A DNA stretch of 64,000 nt, from NCBI RefSeq assembly GCF_032884065.1, contig NC_088873.1, positions 39,305,577-39,369,576 on the forward strand. The letters run 5' to 3'. The stretch is from Artemia franciscana (taxonomy: Eukaryota > Arthropoda > Branchiopoda > Anostraca > Artemiidae). The notes below the pieces were generated by a model. It saw nothing but the letters and a program-made list of their open reading frames with translations, made no database searches and was not told the DNA's origin. Each line of letters opens with the position of its first letter. Position 1 is the first letter of the stretch. The position numbers and the translations under genes were made by a program. Below are positions 25,522-40,899 of this stretch, in pieces.

Positions 25522-25979
25522 CTGGAATTTTATTGTTAATTTCAAATATTTTAGACCCACAAGAAGTAAAAAAAAAAATTATAACACACTATAGAACATT
25601 TGAAGAAAGAAGAAAAGACAAATACGATACAGAAACATAAACATTCAGCAAAAACAGCAACCGAAACAAAACTAACCATTATCAAAAAATAAAACTAAAA
25701 AGCAGGCTTATTCACACTAAGTATAAGAGTGGACAACTCCATTATGACACCCGTAATATCAAAACGTTTCAAAAAGGTAGCCCTAATGCGACAGCGATTT
25801 TCAATTTGGAATATTTTGTCACAATTTTGCATCAATTTACAGTATTGTATTTAGTATTTTTAATCAAAAAACAGTTTATACAGTTTTAACATTAACTTTA
25901 GGCCTATAATACCGAAAGTTGCCAGAATTGTGTTAGCCTAAATACAATAAAAACGAAAAACTCTCAATAAACACATGCA
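25522..25979. other. Upstream intron segment
   Basis: Begins with the acceptor of the bHLH exon, with a T-rich run at 25570-25580 as seen on the minus strand. The remainder is AT-rich with no recognised element. Confidence 0.4.
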
Positions 25980-27240
25980 TGACTTCGTTTTGATTGCTGA
26001 ATTTTGTGTTACTTGGTGATGAAAAAAACGTCCGCATCGGAAAATATACTGGTCTTTCGAGTATCGACAAAAGTGGAAAAATTCAGGCAGCCATTTTTCT
26101 TTTTTCAGGTCAAACTAACTCTTTGCGCCTTATTAAAAATATATTTGTTGCATGTTTCTTTGGATTGCAACTAAATAGGTACCATCATAACAAATCGAAC
26201 TTAAAGATTTCAAGAAACAGCTCTCAGATAAAGCATTCGCTTCCGTAGGTGGATTCTGTGTCAATCGATGAAAACAAAGCTTGCACATGGGATAATACTT
26301 GGTTTGGTTGAGTTTTGATAAGAGTTGACTAGTTCTGGTGGCGACTTTTTTACGAGATAATAGAAGCTGGCTATTTATGCGCTGTCGAAAATGTAAAAGT
26401 GGCATTTTTTTTAAATTGCCACCCAAGCAAGTATTAACATGAAAAACCGAATTAAAAAAATCGTTTCGACAAAAACCGGAATAGAAAACAACCCTGAACA
26501 AGTAAACACAAAGCTTTCGGTTTTGGTGGCCGGATTTTGTGTCGCTTGTTGAGAAAGAACGTCCGCGTGAGAGGATATCTGTATTGCCTGAGTTTTGGTA
26601 AGAGCTGAGGAATCCTGGCGATCCTGATTTTAAAAAAATAAAAGAATTCTATTTATGCACTGGCAAAAATATAGACTCTGCACTTGTAATTTTTTCAAGA
26701 TGCTATTCAAAAACACTAATATAACAAATTAAGCAAGAAATTCGCTTCGATAAAAATAGAAAAAGCAACGAATTAAAAAAAATGCATAAATTCGCATCGA
26801 TAGCCAGATTTTGGATCGCTTCATGAGAAAAAATGTCCCCGTTGGAAAATACTAGGGCTGCTTGAATTAAGATAACAGTTGGCAAGTTCTGGCGGCAAAT
26901 TTTCTAAGATAAACTAGATTAATAATTTGAATAACAAATTTTGTTCCAATAAAAAAAAATAAGAAAATAAGAAATTCTCAATAAGTATACGTAAAGTATT
27001 ACTTCGATAGTCGGATGTACGATAGCTTCGTGAAAAACAACAACGACAACAAAAGAACACTCGCATGGGAGAATGTACGCTTACAAAAATATAGCACTGG
27101 TGTTTTTGTTAAGATGACTAATCAAACGAGCACTAACATAACAAATTGAGTGACAAATTTTTGCCGATAACAGATAGAAAAAGCCACAGCTCTCAATAAA
27201 GACACGTCTATATCACAGGCAGCGCAATAGAGCTAATAAG
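25980..27240 (+). repeat. Degenerate tandem array, ~200-280 bp units (array 1)
   Basis: Units begin near 25985, 26250, 26523, 26800 and 27003 with a TTCG(AT)T...GCCGGATTTTGTGTCGCTT-like segment, then AAAACGTCCGCATGGGAAAA, GAGTTTTGATAAGAGTTGAC and AGTTCTGGCGGCGA, and later ACTAACATAACAAATT and TTCGCTTCGATAAAAATAGA. Copies are strongly diverged. The array starts about 460 bases upstream of the bHLH exon. Frames across it (for example 26501-26133 minus) are not genes. Confidence 0.75.
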
Positions 27241-27289
27241 AGTAAAGAGCGATGTGGGCACAATGTATTATTTATTTATATATTTATTT

Positions 27290-28745
27290 TTTTACACCAG
27301 GGCTCTTCGTATAGAAGGAGATGGTGTAAAACGTCGAAAGGGGATCATTTGAGTGGAAATTAAAAAGGCTAATTCAACGATCAAAAGTGATTGGAGGACA
27401 ATCGTCCTCCATCAGCACATCCATCATTCCCCCAAGCACATTTAATCAGTATTTTGAGATAACTTATGTCTTTGAGGATGACAACCCCCAACAGCTCTTA
27501 GGGCAAGGGCTGTAAGTTATGCCATGGGGCCATATAAGGCTTATTTAGAAAGGATGGACAAATGAACTTCGAAAACGGCCCATTGGACAGGTAATCAGAA
27601 GTTCTAGGGCTGTTTCTAAGATTCAAAGTGATCGTAGGGCAGCTAGCTCCCTCTTCTTTTTTGGTTTTAGACCAGGACACTTTTTAGAGAAAGAATTGTC
27701 GTAGAATCTTTGAAAGGGGATCATTCAATTGGAAATCACAACGTCTAGTGCTCTTTTTAACAGTCAAAAGGTATTGGAGGGAAACCATCCCCCAAGCCCA
27801 TCATTCTCCCAAATACATCAATAAAAATTTTAGAGAGTCATTTTGTTCAGCGTAGTTGTAAGGTCCAGTAATGTCTTTGATTAAGGCAACCCCCAAGCCC
27901 TCAGGGCAAGGGTTGTAATTGATGCCCCGGGGCATATAATGTTTTCATGCAAAGGGCAGTCATATAAAGTTGTGAGGGGCTCATTGGATTAGAAATAAGA
28001 AGTTCTAGTACCCTTTTTCAGATTCAAATTGTCAGAAGGCGAAATTCCCCCCCCCCCCCTTACGCTCAATTTTTCTTCAATGCATCCACTAGAGATTTTG
28101 AGATAGCCATTTGATCAAAAAGGGTCCAAGATCACATAACAAGGTCTTTGGGGCTGACACAACCCACAGAATCTGTGGGTGAGTATTGTAAGTTATGCCC
28201 CTTGGGCATATGAGCTTTTTATGGAAGGGGTAGTTTTGTGAACTTTAGAGGAGGCTTGTTTGATTGGAAATTTAAAGAGTTAGTTCTCTTTTGAGAGTCA
28301 AACGTAATGGGAGGCAACTAGCCCCCTCCCTGACACCCTTTTTTCCCCAAACGCATTCTATCTAAATTGTGAGGCAGCCATTTTGTTCACAATATTCCAA
28401 AGAGCATATAGGAATGCCTTCAGGGTGGACACAACCCCGCAGAGCTTAGGCGCGAGGGTTGTAAGTTATGCCCAGGGTATATCAGTTTCTTAAGGAACAG
28501 ATGGTTGCATAACTTTCGGGTCGGATGGGGCTTATTTAATTGGAAGTGGGAAGATCTAGTACCCTTTTTAAGAGTCAAAAGTGAATGGAGGACATCCAGT
28601 CCTTCCCACACAAGCTTATCATTCCCCAAAAAACATCCGATCGAAATTTTAAGGGAACTATTTTGTTCAGCATTGTTCAAAGGTCTAGCAATTATGTCTT
28701 TTGGGATGTCAACCTCCCCTGAGTCGTCAGGTTAAGTGCTGTTAG
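27290..28745 (+). repeat. Tandem array, ~270 bp units (array 2), related to family X core
   Basis: About five units. The block (A)TTGTAAGTTATGCCCC occurs at about 27509, 27913, 28181 and 28456, and a decayed one near 28735; the last four are spaced 268-279 bases apart. Each unit also has AAGTTCTAGTACCCTTTTT, GAGATAGCCATTT and TGTCTTTGGGG. These blocks occur in the same order, inverted, inside family X (for example the reverse of 12740-12990), so the array looks like a tandem amplification of that segment. One further diverged unit lies at about 29860-30050. Confidence 0.75.
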
Positions 28746-28979
28746 CTAGGCAATTCGTTCATTGTTTATGCGTAGTATATATTATTGTGAAAGGTATGCA
28801 TGTTTGAACATTATTTTCAAAAAATACGAAGGAAATTCAGCTAAGCCTTTCAGAGAATGTTGAGGGGAATGTTAAAGTAAATTAAAACACGTTATGTGTA
28901 TACGGATTTTCGAAAGTATGTAGCTCATGAATGCCTGGGTATATTGATTTGGAACTTTCAGGAAATGATAAGAGAAGTT

Positions 28980-30250
28980 ATCGAAGAAATATTTGGATGC
29001 TACCACTACTACTACTACAAGTAGCACTACTACTACTGACACAGCTACTACTACTTTAACCAGGCTTCTTCATATACAATATTGAGGGAAAATTTGAACT
29101 AAATCAAAAGTCTTTATTTGCATGTACATTATCAAAAGAGCGCATCTCAAGAATTAATTCGGTTTTTAAGTTGTAACTTTTAGAGAATACTTAAAGGGCA
29201 AAATAATCTGACCAAAAGGCAAAATGTGCACGCTATTAATAATACTTCTATCGCTGCGACATTTAATACTGCTACTTTTTTCTTAAGGGGGGGGGAGGTA
29301 AACATAATTGCAACACGCCATCTGTATGCAGGTTGTGAAAAGAGCATAATTGCAATATCTTAGAAACAGTTTGGTGTGTGAAGTTGAAATAAACAGGGCT
29401 GGTTGCGGGGGTTGTTGAACTAAAAGAAAATATTTGCATCCTGTTCTTACTGCTTCTACTCATACTACTACTACTTCTACTATGACTACTACTTCTACTG
29501 CTACTGCTGCCACTAAAGCTAACGCTACTACTATTAATTCTGCTGCTACTTCTATTACTGCTACTACTAAAACTAAGGGTATTAAGGCGAAAAATTTGGA
29601 AAATATTGAAACTGTATGGAAATAAAGGGAATCACACTATGCCCATCTGGCTTGTTAAGAGGACATATAAAAAAGGTTTAGGAAAGGTTCATGGCATTAA
29701 GTTTGAACTCTCAGTGTGTGTTGAACGGGATGTTTGAGAAACCAAAGGTGCTATTTGCATACTCCTACTAATGCTATTGTAACTATTGGTACTAAGTAAG
29801 CTAAGAGTATTAAGGTGAAGCTTTCAAGGAGTATTTAGTCGAATGCTGAACCAAATCAAAAGATTCTAGTGCAATTTTTAAGAAACAAAAGAGATTGAAG
29901 ACCAAGTAGCCCTCCTCCCAAGCCCATTCATTTTCCGAACACATCCAGTCAAAACTTTTAGACAGTCATTCTGTTCTGCCTATTAGAACGGTCCAGTAAT
30001 GTCTCTAGGGATATTGGGTATGTCAGCCCACTACAATTATGCAATCGGCTCAATACGCTTTAAAAATTAATACTGCTTTAAAACTAAATCAAAAAGCACT
30101 GTGTACATGGTTGCCAATAAGACACCTCAGCAATATATTGAGAACGGCTGGGGGTATTAAGTTAAAACTTTCGGGGCAACTTCTATTACTACTTCTGCTC
30201 TTACAATATAAATGAATCGAAAGAGCGTAAACTTATCCTAGTTGTCAAAG
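28980..30250 (+). repeat. Repeat block with embedded ACT/CTA trinucleotide tracts
   Basis: Trinucleotide-rich tracts based on ACT recur at about 28996-29055, 29240-29275, 29430-29580, 29760-29795 and 30180-30205. They are separated by related text such as AAATCAAAAGTCTTTATTTG, AGAGCGCATCTCAAGAATTA and TATTAAGGCGAAAAATTTGG. The (plus) frame 29434-29625 that reads Thr/Ala-rich is a by-product of the trinucleotides. It looks like a continuation of arrays 1 and 2 with its own period. Confidence 0.6.
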
Positions 30251-31825
30251 AGCATAGGAAGAATGTTTTGGGGATTACATTATGTTTTGTTTTCAGGTCA
30301 ATTTGAGTAGATATAAAATTAAATTAATTAATGCTATTTGTGTCAAGATTAAATATTCGTGAAAAGTTTGCTCGAACATACAAATAGCAAGCCAAACTAT
30401 AGAAAAAACCGTAAAGATATAAAGAAATTTTCTGTGAAAAAGACTTTGTCAATAAACAACGAACATAAATTGATTAAAAATTTGTTTTCAAAAAAACAAG
30501 TTTTTCGAAACAAGTAAAGAGCTCTATTAAACAAAAATGAGCAGAAATCAAGTCAAATAATCTTCCAAGCGTAAAAATACCACAAATTATCATCATTAGA
30601 TAAATTAAACCCAAAACGAACAGAAATTATGATAAATAGCCAAGTCAAACTAAAAACGAGCAAAACTTAACATGAGTAGTGCTGACAACTCCCCATGGCA
30701 TCGCAAAACCAGAACATAATTTGTACTTGCACGAAAAAATATTGTTCTTCCATTTTTTTATGCTAAGAGCTGTAAATTTCGGACAAAGTCAAGAGTCAAT
30801 AACATAACACAATTTAAAATATATATTTCAAAATTGTATTTTTCAATTGGTAGAATTTTACATTGTTCGAGAGGCTAGCCACTCTCTGCCACACTAGGAG
30901 AATCTTTGAGCACCACTTGTTCCACCATACATGGCATACATCTGCCACATCATCTCTCTCCACACCCATGCACGATATGCTTTGCATCTTGCTGAACACA
31001 CTTCCGCCACGTGTGGCACACACCGCACAGTCTTCACAATTTTAGAAAGTGGGTGACACCTCGCCACTTGTAACAACCCATTTAGATTTCAACAGACGAT
31101 TTAAAGACAGAGGTGGGCGCAGAATCAATGATTGGGGTGTACCAACAAAACTGGGTTCTCCCATTGATATTTTTCGTCCTTCTATCCCTCTAATTAATAC
31201 AATTTTTGAACTTCTGGAGGGGCTATATGTGGCTAAACTAGCCCCCCAAGATCTACCTCTGTTTAAAGATAAGATAAGTTCAGACTTTTTTATAATGAGA
31301 AGCACATACAATAATGCACTATAATAACTTCCTAAAGGTTCCTTAGCCTGTAAAGTCGAGGGAATATATACGAGTCACTTACTGAGAGAAAAAAGTCACT
31401 TGCTAAGAAAGGAAAGAATGCGTCATCTGAGAAGACAAAAAGGTGATGAAAAATTTTTAAGAGACTAAAACATGGTGCTTTGGAGATAATTAGGGCTTCA
31501 TATTCCACATAATATAACTCGTCATTAAAGGATTGGAATTTGAACTTATAGAAGGCCTAAAAAGAATATGACATGGACTGTTTGTATTACTAAGATGTTA
31601 ATTATTTCGGTCAGAGGTAAAAGACGGCGCGAAGCCTAGAAGCTAAGGGAGGTAAAACGTACGCACGAAAGAATATGCAGTGATTCAAGTCAAGTAAAGG
31701 GATAACCCCTGAACGATTAGTTTCATGAACAGGTGTTCTAACTTTATTGTAAACCTTAGAAAACGGTTTTAAAAGAAGGAAAAATTGGCATCCACCCTAT
31801 TGGACAGTAAAAAACACTAAAATTC
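30251..31825. other. Unassigned stretch
   Basis: At 30880-31030 variants of TGCCACAC and CCACCAT recur several times within 150 bases. A 91-codon plus frame (31049-31324) and an overlapping 89-codon minus frame carry no motif. No gene is supported. Confidence 0.35.
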
Positions 31826-31828
31826 GAC

Positions 31829-32049
31829 CGAAAAAAAAATCGTAGCAACATGTTATTATTTCTGATCAACATATTTCTTTGCAGCGAAAAAAAAAATCAT
31901 AGCAATATGTTATGATTTCTTATCAACATATTTCTTTGCAACGAAAAAAAAATCATAGCAACATGATATAATTTCTGATAAACATATTTTTATGCAGTGA
32001 AAAAAAAATCACAGCAACATGTCATTATTTCTGATCAACATATTTCGTT
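31829..32049 (+). repeat. Four tandem copies of a ~56 bp unit
   Basis: Each unit reads GAAAAAAAAATC(A/G)TAGCAA, CATGTTATTATTTCTGATCA and ACATATTTCTTTGCAGC, with a few substitutions. Copies are directly adjacent with no spacers, so this is a minisatellite. Confidence 0.93.
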
Positions 32050-35460
<3,411 letters not shown>

Positions 35461-35462
35461 TT

Positions 35463-35895
35463 CAGGGAATCCCTGGCCTTTGCAAGTTTAATCCCTGCTA
35501 TTACTGCGACTGAGGAAAAATCAACAGTCTGCATTACTTGAGGAAGTTGTATTAGTTATGTTTTGAAGTAAAAAGGACAGAAAAGGTTATCACTATCTTT
35601 TTAGAAACAACAAATATTTAAGCTTTTCATTGTTTGCTTTTCTTTATTCAGTTAGGCTAAACACTATGAAAAGAAAAGTCTAATCTGAAATTTAACAATT
35701 TTCTTTAGTGTGATTTAATGTTCTTTTCCTTTGTAAACCAAAATTAGTGATATAGGAAAAATGAAAATAGTGTTTGAATAAAGCTGGTTCGTTTTATATT
35801 CTTGGAGTCCTTAGCTTCCACAGTTTAATCCCTGATAGTACCTGACTGAGGAAAAACCAACAGTCTGGATTAATTGAGGAAGTTGTATTAACTAT
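35463..35895 (+). repeat. Direct repeat pair, ~105 bp units ~350 bp apart
   Basis: The segment AGTTTAATCCCTG, GACTGAGGAAAAATCAACAG, TCTGCATTACTTGAGGAAGT and TGTATTAGTTATG occurs at about 35485-35565 and again at about 35825-35900 with few differences. The intervening sequence is not repeated. Confidence 0.8.
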
Positions 35896-37188
35896 GCCTT
35901 CGAAGTACCAAGAGCAGTGAAACTTGAGTCTAATTTTTGAATTGGTTAAGCGGAAACATGCACAACCGTACATATCTTCAAAAATTAGGGAAAATACGGA
36001 ACTGACTTTTAAACGAAAACACTTCCATATGCAGTTATTATACTTTTGGCAGTAGTGCCTGCCAAATTAAAAAAAAAAGGAACATGGGTGAAAAATCTGC
36101 AAGCAATAAGCTAAAAATAAATGGCATCAAACAGCTTCAGAAGGTTAGTTTACTTTCATCTGAAGTTAGTTTCTCTTCGGGAATCAACATGTTGCTTATG
36201 CTCAAATTTTTACAGACAAAAAGCGTTGTCAAACTTAGCTAATTAGTTTTCATTATTTATTTTATGGTCAATAAGGCAACACTGACGAAAATGTGGTACT
36301 TGCTAAAATTCTCACAGTGCAGAAAAATACCCGAAGAAAAAACTTGGAAAACCATGAATTTTAGGCATAATTAGACACAAGAAGAATCAAAAGGGGGAAA
36401 AAACTTTATTTTGATGTTCTTATACTTTAACATTCAGTTTTAAAGTTGAGCCATTTAAAAATATCACGGATATGTGGGGTAGAATGACTATGCTATAAAA
36501 TAAAGCTTCTTATTAAATGGGCTTCTGTAAATTTAGACTGAACCACACTGAAATAAACCTTTCATCCATTTAATATGAGGCCCCTTATTTTCATTTTCGT
36601 TTTCTTTCCTTTTCTATGAAGTATTCAACTTGTTGCTTGCCTTCAAGTTAGATTGGTTTCTTTTCTCTGGTTTGTTTACTCGCTTTTCTGTTCTGTGCTG
36701 TACTAATCTGTGTAACATGTTTATTTTAGATGAACAAGTAAAATCTTGTTCTATATTAGGATTAAATATCTCTAAAACTTGATAAGACATGGATATGCAC
36801 ATATAAAACACATAAAAAAGTAATCCGAAGGGATCGCACACTGACCACCTCGAAAGCGGCATCTTTAGTATGAAATAGTCGCTTTAGTTTGTTTTGCTTT
36901 TTCTTATGCTTCCATTTTACGTTTTTTGAAAATATAATATATCCATTAGCTAGGCACAAGAACTTATTTATTGTAGTGAAAGGGGGTTCAAAATTTACGA
37001 GTCGTATGGAAGGTAGATAAGAGCAATGAAAATAGAAGCATATTATAGAAATAGGAAATTATAGGGGGATTCGTAAAAATCCATGGTTGGCCATCATGTT
37101 TTTTGAGGGGAGGGGGAGGGATCCAATTTTTATTCTGCCGTATACTTTGTTAATCTCTGAATTAATCCATTAATAACCTTTTTTATGG
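35896..37188. other. Unassigned AT-rich stretch
   Basis: Minus frames of 82 and 65 codons (36862-36614 and 36959-36762) have no motif. No gene or repeat boundary is seen. Confidence 0.3.
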
Positions 37189-37208
37189 CACTTGGTATTA
37201 ACCAAGTG
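37189..37208. repeat. Hairpin at the left end of the ~285 bp tandem element
   Basis: CACTTGGT-ATTA-ACCAAGTG: a perfect 8 bp stem with 4-base loop, directly followed by ACATATAGCGATCGC and a CTGT-rich run. At the other end (about 39270-39290) GAGTTCATA CCA TATGAGCTC forms a 9 bp stem with one mismatch, so both ends carry a hairpin. Confidence 0.85.
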
Positions 37209-39330
37209 ACATATAGCGATCGCAAATTCTGTCATTCTGTCTGTCTGTCGGTCTGTCCCGGTTTTGCTACTTTAGGCACTTCCAGGTAGACTAGGACGAT
37301 GAAATTTCGCAGGTGTATCAAGGACCATACCAGGTTAAATTAGAAATAGTCACTTTCCCGATTTGACTATCTGGGAGGAGGAGTGGATGGCCGGTTAATT
37401 CGGGAAAATAGAAAAAATGAAGTATTTTTAACTTGCGAACGGGTAATGGGATATTAATGAAATTCGATGTTTGGAAGGATATCGTGTCTCAGAGCTATCA
37501 CTTTAAATCCTGACCAGATCCGGTGACACTGAGGGGAGTTGGATGGGGGAGCCTAATGTCTTGGAAAACGCTTAGAGTGGAGGGATGGGGATGAAACTTT
37601 GTGGGAAAAATAAGCACAAGTCTTAGGTACGTGATTGACATAACCGGAATGGATCTGCTCTCTTTGGGGTAGTGGGGGGAGGGTTATTTCTGAAAAATTA
37701 GAATCAATGAGGTATTTTTAACTTACGAGCGGGTGATCGGATCTCAATGAAATTTGATATTTAGAAGGATATCGTGCCTCAAAGCTCTTATTATAAATCC
37801 CGACCAGATCTGGTGACATTGGGGAGTTTGGGAGGGGGGCCTAAAATCTTGGAAAACACTTAGAGTGGAGGGATTGAGATGAAACTTGGGGTGGGAAAAA
37901 TAATCAGAATGCCTATATACATGATTGACATAATCGGAACGGATCCGCTCTATTTGGGGGAGCAAGGGGGGGGGGGGTAATTCTGAAAGTTTAGAAAAAA
38001 TATGAAGGAGTGATCGGATCTTCATGAAACTTCATATTTAGAAGGATCGCGTAACTCAGATCTCCTATTTTAAATCCCAACCGGATCCAGTGTCATTGCA
38101 GGGGGAAGTCGGGGGGGGGGGGGTGACCGGAAATCTTAGAAAATACTCAAAGCGGAGAGACCAGGAAACTGGGTGGGAAGAATAAAAACAAGTCGAAGAT
38201 ACGGAAATGACATAACCGTACCGGATCTGCTCTCTTTGGTGGAGTTGGGGGGGGGGGGGAATAATTCGGAAAAATTGGAAAAAATGAGTTAATTGTAACT
38301 TCCGAACGGGTGATCAGATCTTAATGAAATTTGATATTTAGAAGGATCTTGTGCTTTAAAGGTCTTGTTTGAAATTCCAATCAGATCCCCAGACATTGTG
38401 AGGGGGAACCGGAATTCTTGGAAAACGTGAAAATTGAGGTATCTTTATCTTACGAATAGGTGATCGGATCTTAATGAAACTTGATATAGAAGGATCTTAT
38501 GTCTCAGATGCTCCATTTTCGACTCGAATTGGATCCAGGGACATAGGGGGTATGAGGGGGGAAACAGAAATCTTGGGAAACGCTTAGAGAGGAGAGATCG
38601 GAATGAAACTTGATGGGAAGAATAAGCACAAGTTCTGGATACATGATAGACAAAATTGGAACAGATCCGTTCTCTTTGGAGGAGCTGTGGGGTGTTAATT
38701 TGGAAAAATTAGAAAATTGAGGTATCTTTAACTTAGGAACAGGTGACCAGATCTTAATGAAATTTGATATTTAGAAGGAACTCATGTCTCAGAGCCCTTA
38801 TTTCAAATCCTGACAAGATCTGTTGACTTTGGGGGGAGTCGGAGGGGGAAATTGCAAATCTTGGAAAACCCTTAGAGTGGAGGAATCGGGATGAAGCTTT
38901 GGTAGGTAGATTGACGTAATCGTACTGGATACGCCCTCTTTGGGGAAGTTAGGGATGGGGTTCAGAGCTTTGGTGAGTTTGGTGTTTCTGGACGTGCTAG
39001 GACGATGGAAACTGGTAGGTGTGTCAGGGAGCTGCACAAATTGACTTGCTAAAGTTGTTTTCCCTGATTTGATCATCTGGGGGGCTGAAGGGAGAGGAAA
39101 AATTAGAAAAATGAGGTATTTATAACTTACGAGTGGGTGATTGGATCTTAATGAATTTTGATATTTAGAAGAACCTCGTGACTCAGAGCTTTTATTTTAA
39201 ATCCCAACCGGCATAAAGCCTCTGATTTTCCTTTTAAATCAATCTATTGGTTCTTAGAATTTTGCTAGAGTTCATACCATATGAGCTCTTACCTCTTGTT
39301 TCAAGTAGCATTTACTTTTGGGGTTTGAAA
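37189..39330 (+). mobile_element. Hairpin-ended repeat with tandem ~285 bp G-rich monomers (array 3)
   Basis: Monomers start at the block GGGTGATCGGATCTTAATGA near 37440, 37727, 38010, 38300, 38453, 38738 and 39129. Each then reads TTGATATTTAGAAGGAT, GTCTCAGAGCT, TTTAAATCCCGACC, a G-run, CTTGGAAAACGCTTAGAGTG, GATGAAACTTGGTGGGA and CGGATCTGCTCTCTTTGG. Unit 4 is about half length and the last is truncated. A left-end-like segment (CTAGGACGATGAAA...) recurs near 38990-39090, so two elements may be fused. The same monomer occurs singly in each arm of the 6818-9090 foldback. No transposase frame is present. Confidence 0.82.
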
Positions 39331-39359
39331 TAGATTCGTTGCTAATAGGATACTATTCC

Positions 39360-40790
39360 AAGACTTAAAAGCTTTTGACTTTTAAGCTTTTAACACAATT
39401 TGTCATAAAATATTGCTGTATAAGCTAGGCAATTGTGGTATTAGAGGCCCAGCCCTGAATTTTGTGAAATCATATTTACATGGTCGGTATCAGGTAACCC
39501 AAATTAATGATTCCTTGTCTATGCCTCGTCATCAGTCGGAAAAGGTTGGCGTTCCACAGTGGTCCTTACTTGGTCCCTTGCTATTCCTGATTTATATTAA
39601 TGATTTTTGCAACTCTTCTGACGGGGGGAGTCTCAACATTTTGTTTGCTGATGATACAGGTTCAACTGTTGCTGGCGAGTCCATAGATGATTTAGAGCAA
39701 AAGATTAATAGAGTTTTAACAGCATTGGTTCAGTGGTTACAGGTTAATCGATTGTCACTAAACGTAGCTAAAACAAAATTCATGGTTTACAGCCCCATTT
39801 ATAAAGACCCTATTGAATTTGATAAGGTGAGTGTTGAAGGCCTAAATATAAGCATCCAAAGAGTAAGTTCGATCCGGTGTGGAGATTGATTATAATCTTT
39901 CGTTTAAAGGTCATCTTGGTCGTCTACGAATTAAAGCAGCACAAGGAGTCAGAATCATGTGTAGGTTGCAACATTTTCTCCCTTATGAAATATTAAGATT
40001 GTTAGGTTTTTCTTTAGTTCATTCCCATTTATCATATTGTCCTATTGTTTATCTGGCAACATTTAAAACCCATCTTAAACCGTTACAAATTGTGCAAAAT
40101 CGGGCTCTAAGGATTTTGCATAAGTATCTACCATCACCTTCGTCATACCCTGGCAAGACGATGACAGAAACTCTTTATTTGTTAACGCATATCCTTCCTA
40201 TTTCTTGTCTATGTAATCTTTCTTCAGTGCTTTTTAAAATTAAGTATGACCGTCAAATGCTTCCAGTTTATTTTCAGTCCATGATATGCTTGAGAGAAAG
40301 GGCGAACTTCATCATTATGAGACTCGGCATAAAGACCAGCGTATTTCTTCTCAATTTATGACGGAGCGGTCGAGATTTTCACCAAGGAACATGGTAACAA
40401 GCGCATAGAGAAAATTTCATACTATATATGATGATACTACATCATTTAATATAACAAGATATGTACTTTTAAATTTTTTCCTAGAAACTTTTCACCACTA
40501 ATCTTTTTTTCTCTCTATGGATTCTTTTTTTAAAATTCATCATCTCTGATTGCTCATGATGTCATTCTCCGTGCACGTTTGTTTGATTGTTTTGTTATTG
40601 TGGTATTTATTTTGTCATTCTGCTTTGTGTGGTGGGCCGTGGACTTGGGTGTTGGGTCTTCAACTAATATTATTTATGTTGTAAATATTGATGGTGTCAC
40701 CACAATCACGAGCTCTGTCTCTCCGTGGTAACCCAGTTTATTTTATTTGTTATGCGTATTATATTAATAAATTGAACTTGAACTTGACTG
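39360..40790 (+). mobile_element. CR1/L2-like LINE copy, 5'-truncated and frameshifted
   Basis: It starts within polymerase motif A, where a TAA replaces the codon before AFNTICHKILLYKL. The frame 39413-39889 continues GIRGPALNFVKSYLHG, VGVPQWSLLGPLLFLIYIND (the invariant PQG Gly is Trp, codon 39560-39562), and the catalytic FADD at 39644-39655. A frameshift near 39880 leads to frame 39879-40361 (VHSHLSYCPIVYL, QNRALRILHK). Another near 40300 leads to HHYETRHKDQ. The 3' UTR runs to a terminal AATAAATTGAACTTGAACTT, a short tandem tail typical of CR1/L2-type elements. This copy is inactive. Confidence 0.85.
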
Positions 40791-40899
40791 AGCTATAAAT
40801 GGTAATATCAGTAAAACTTAAAAAGAAATATTACGTAAATATAGCACAAAAATAAATACCAAATAAACTATGTGTAAAGGAGTTTGTTCAATAATATTT

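Noticed and set aside
29434-29625. Thr/Ala-rich 63-codon plus frame
   Set aside because: Result of ACT/GCT trinucleotide tracts.
31049-31324. 91-codon plus frame and overlapping minus frame
   Set aside because: Both strands are open over the same bases with no motif; treated as chance.
31829-32049. Regular repeats resembling a CRISPR array
   Set aside because: Copies are directly adjacent without unique spacers and the context is eukaryotic.
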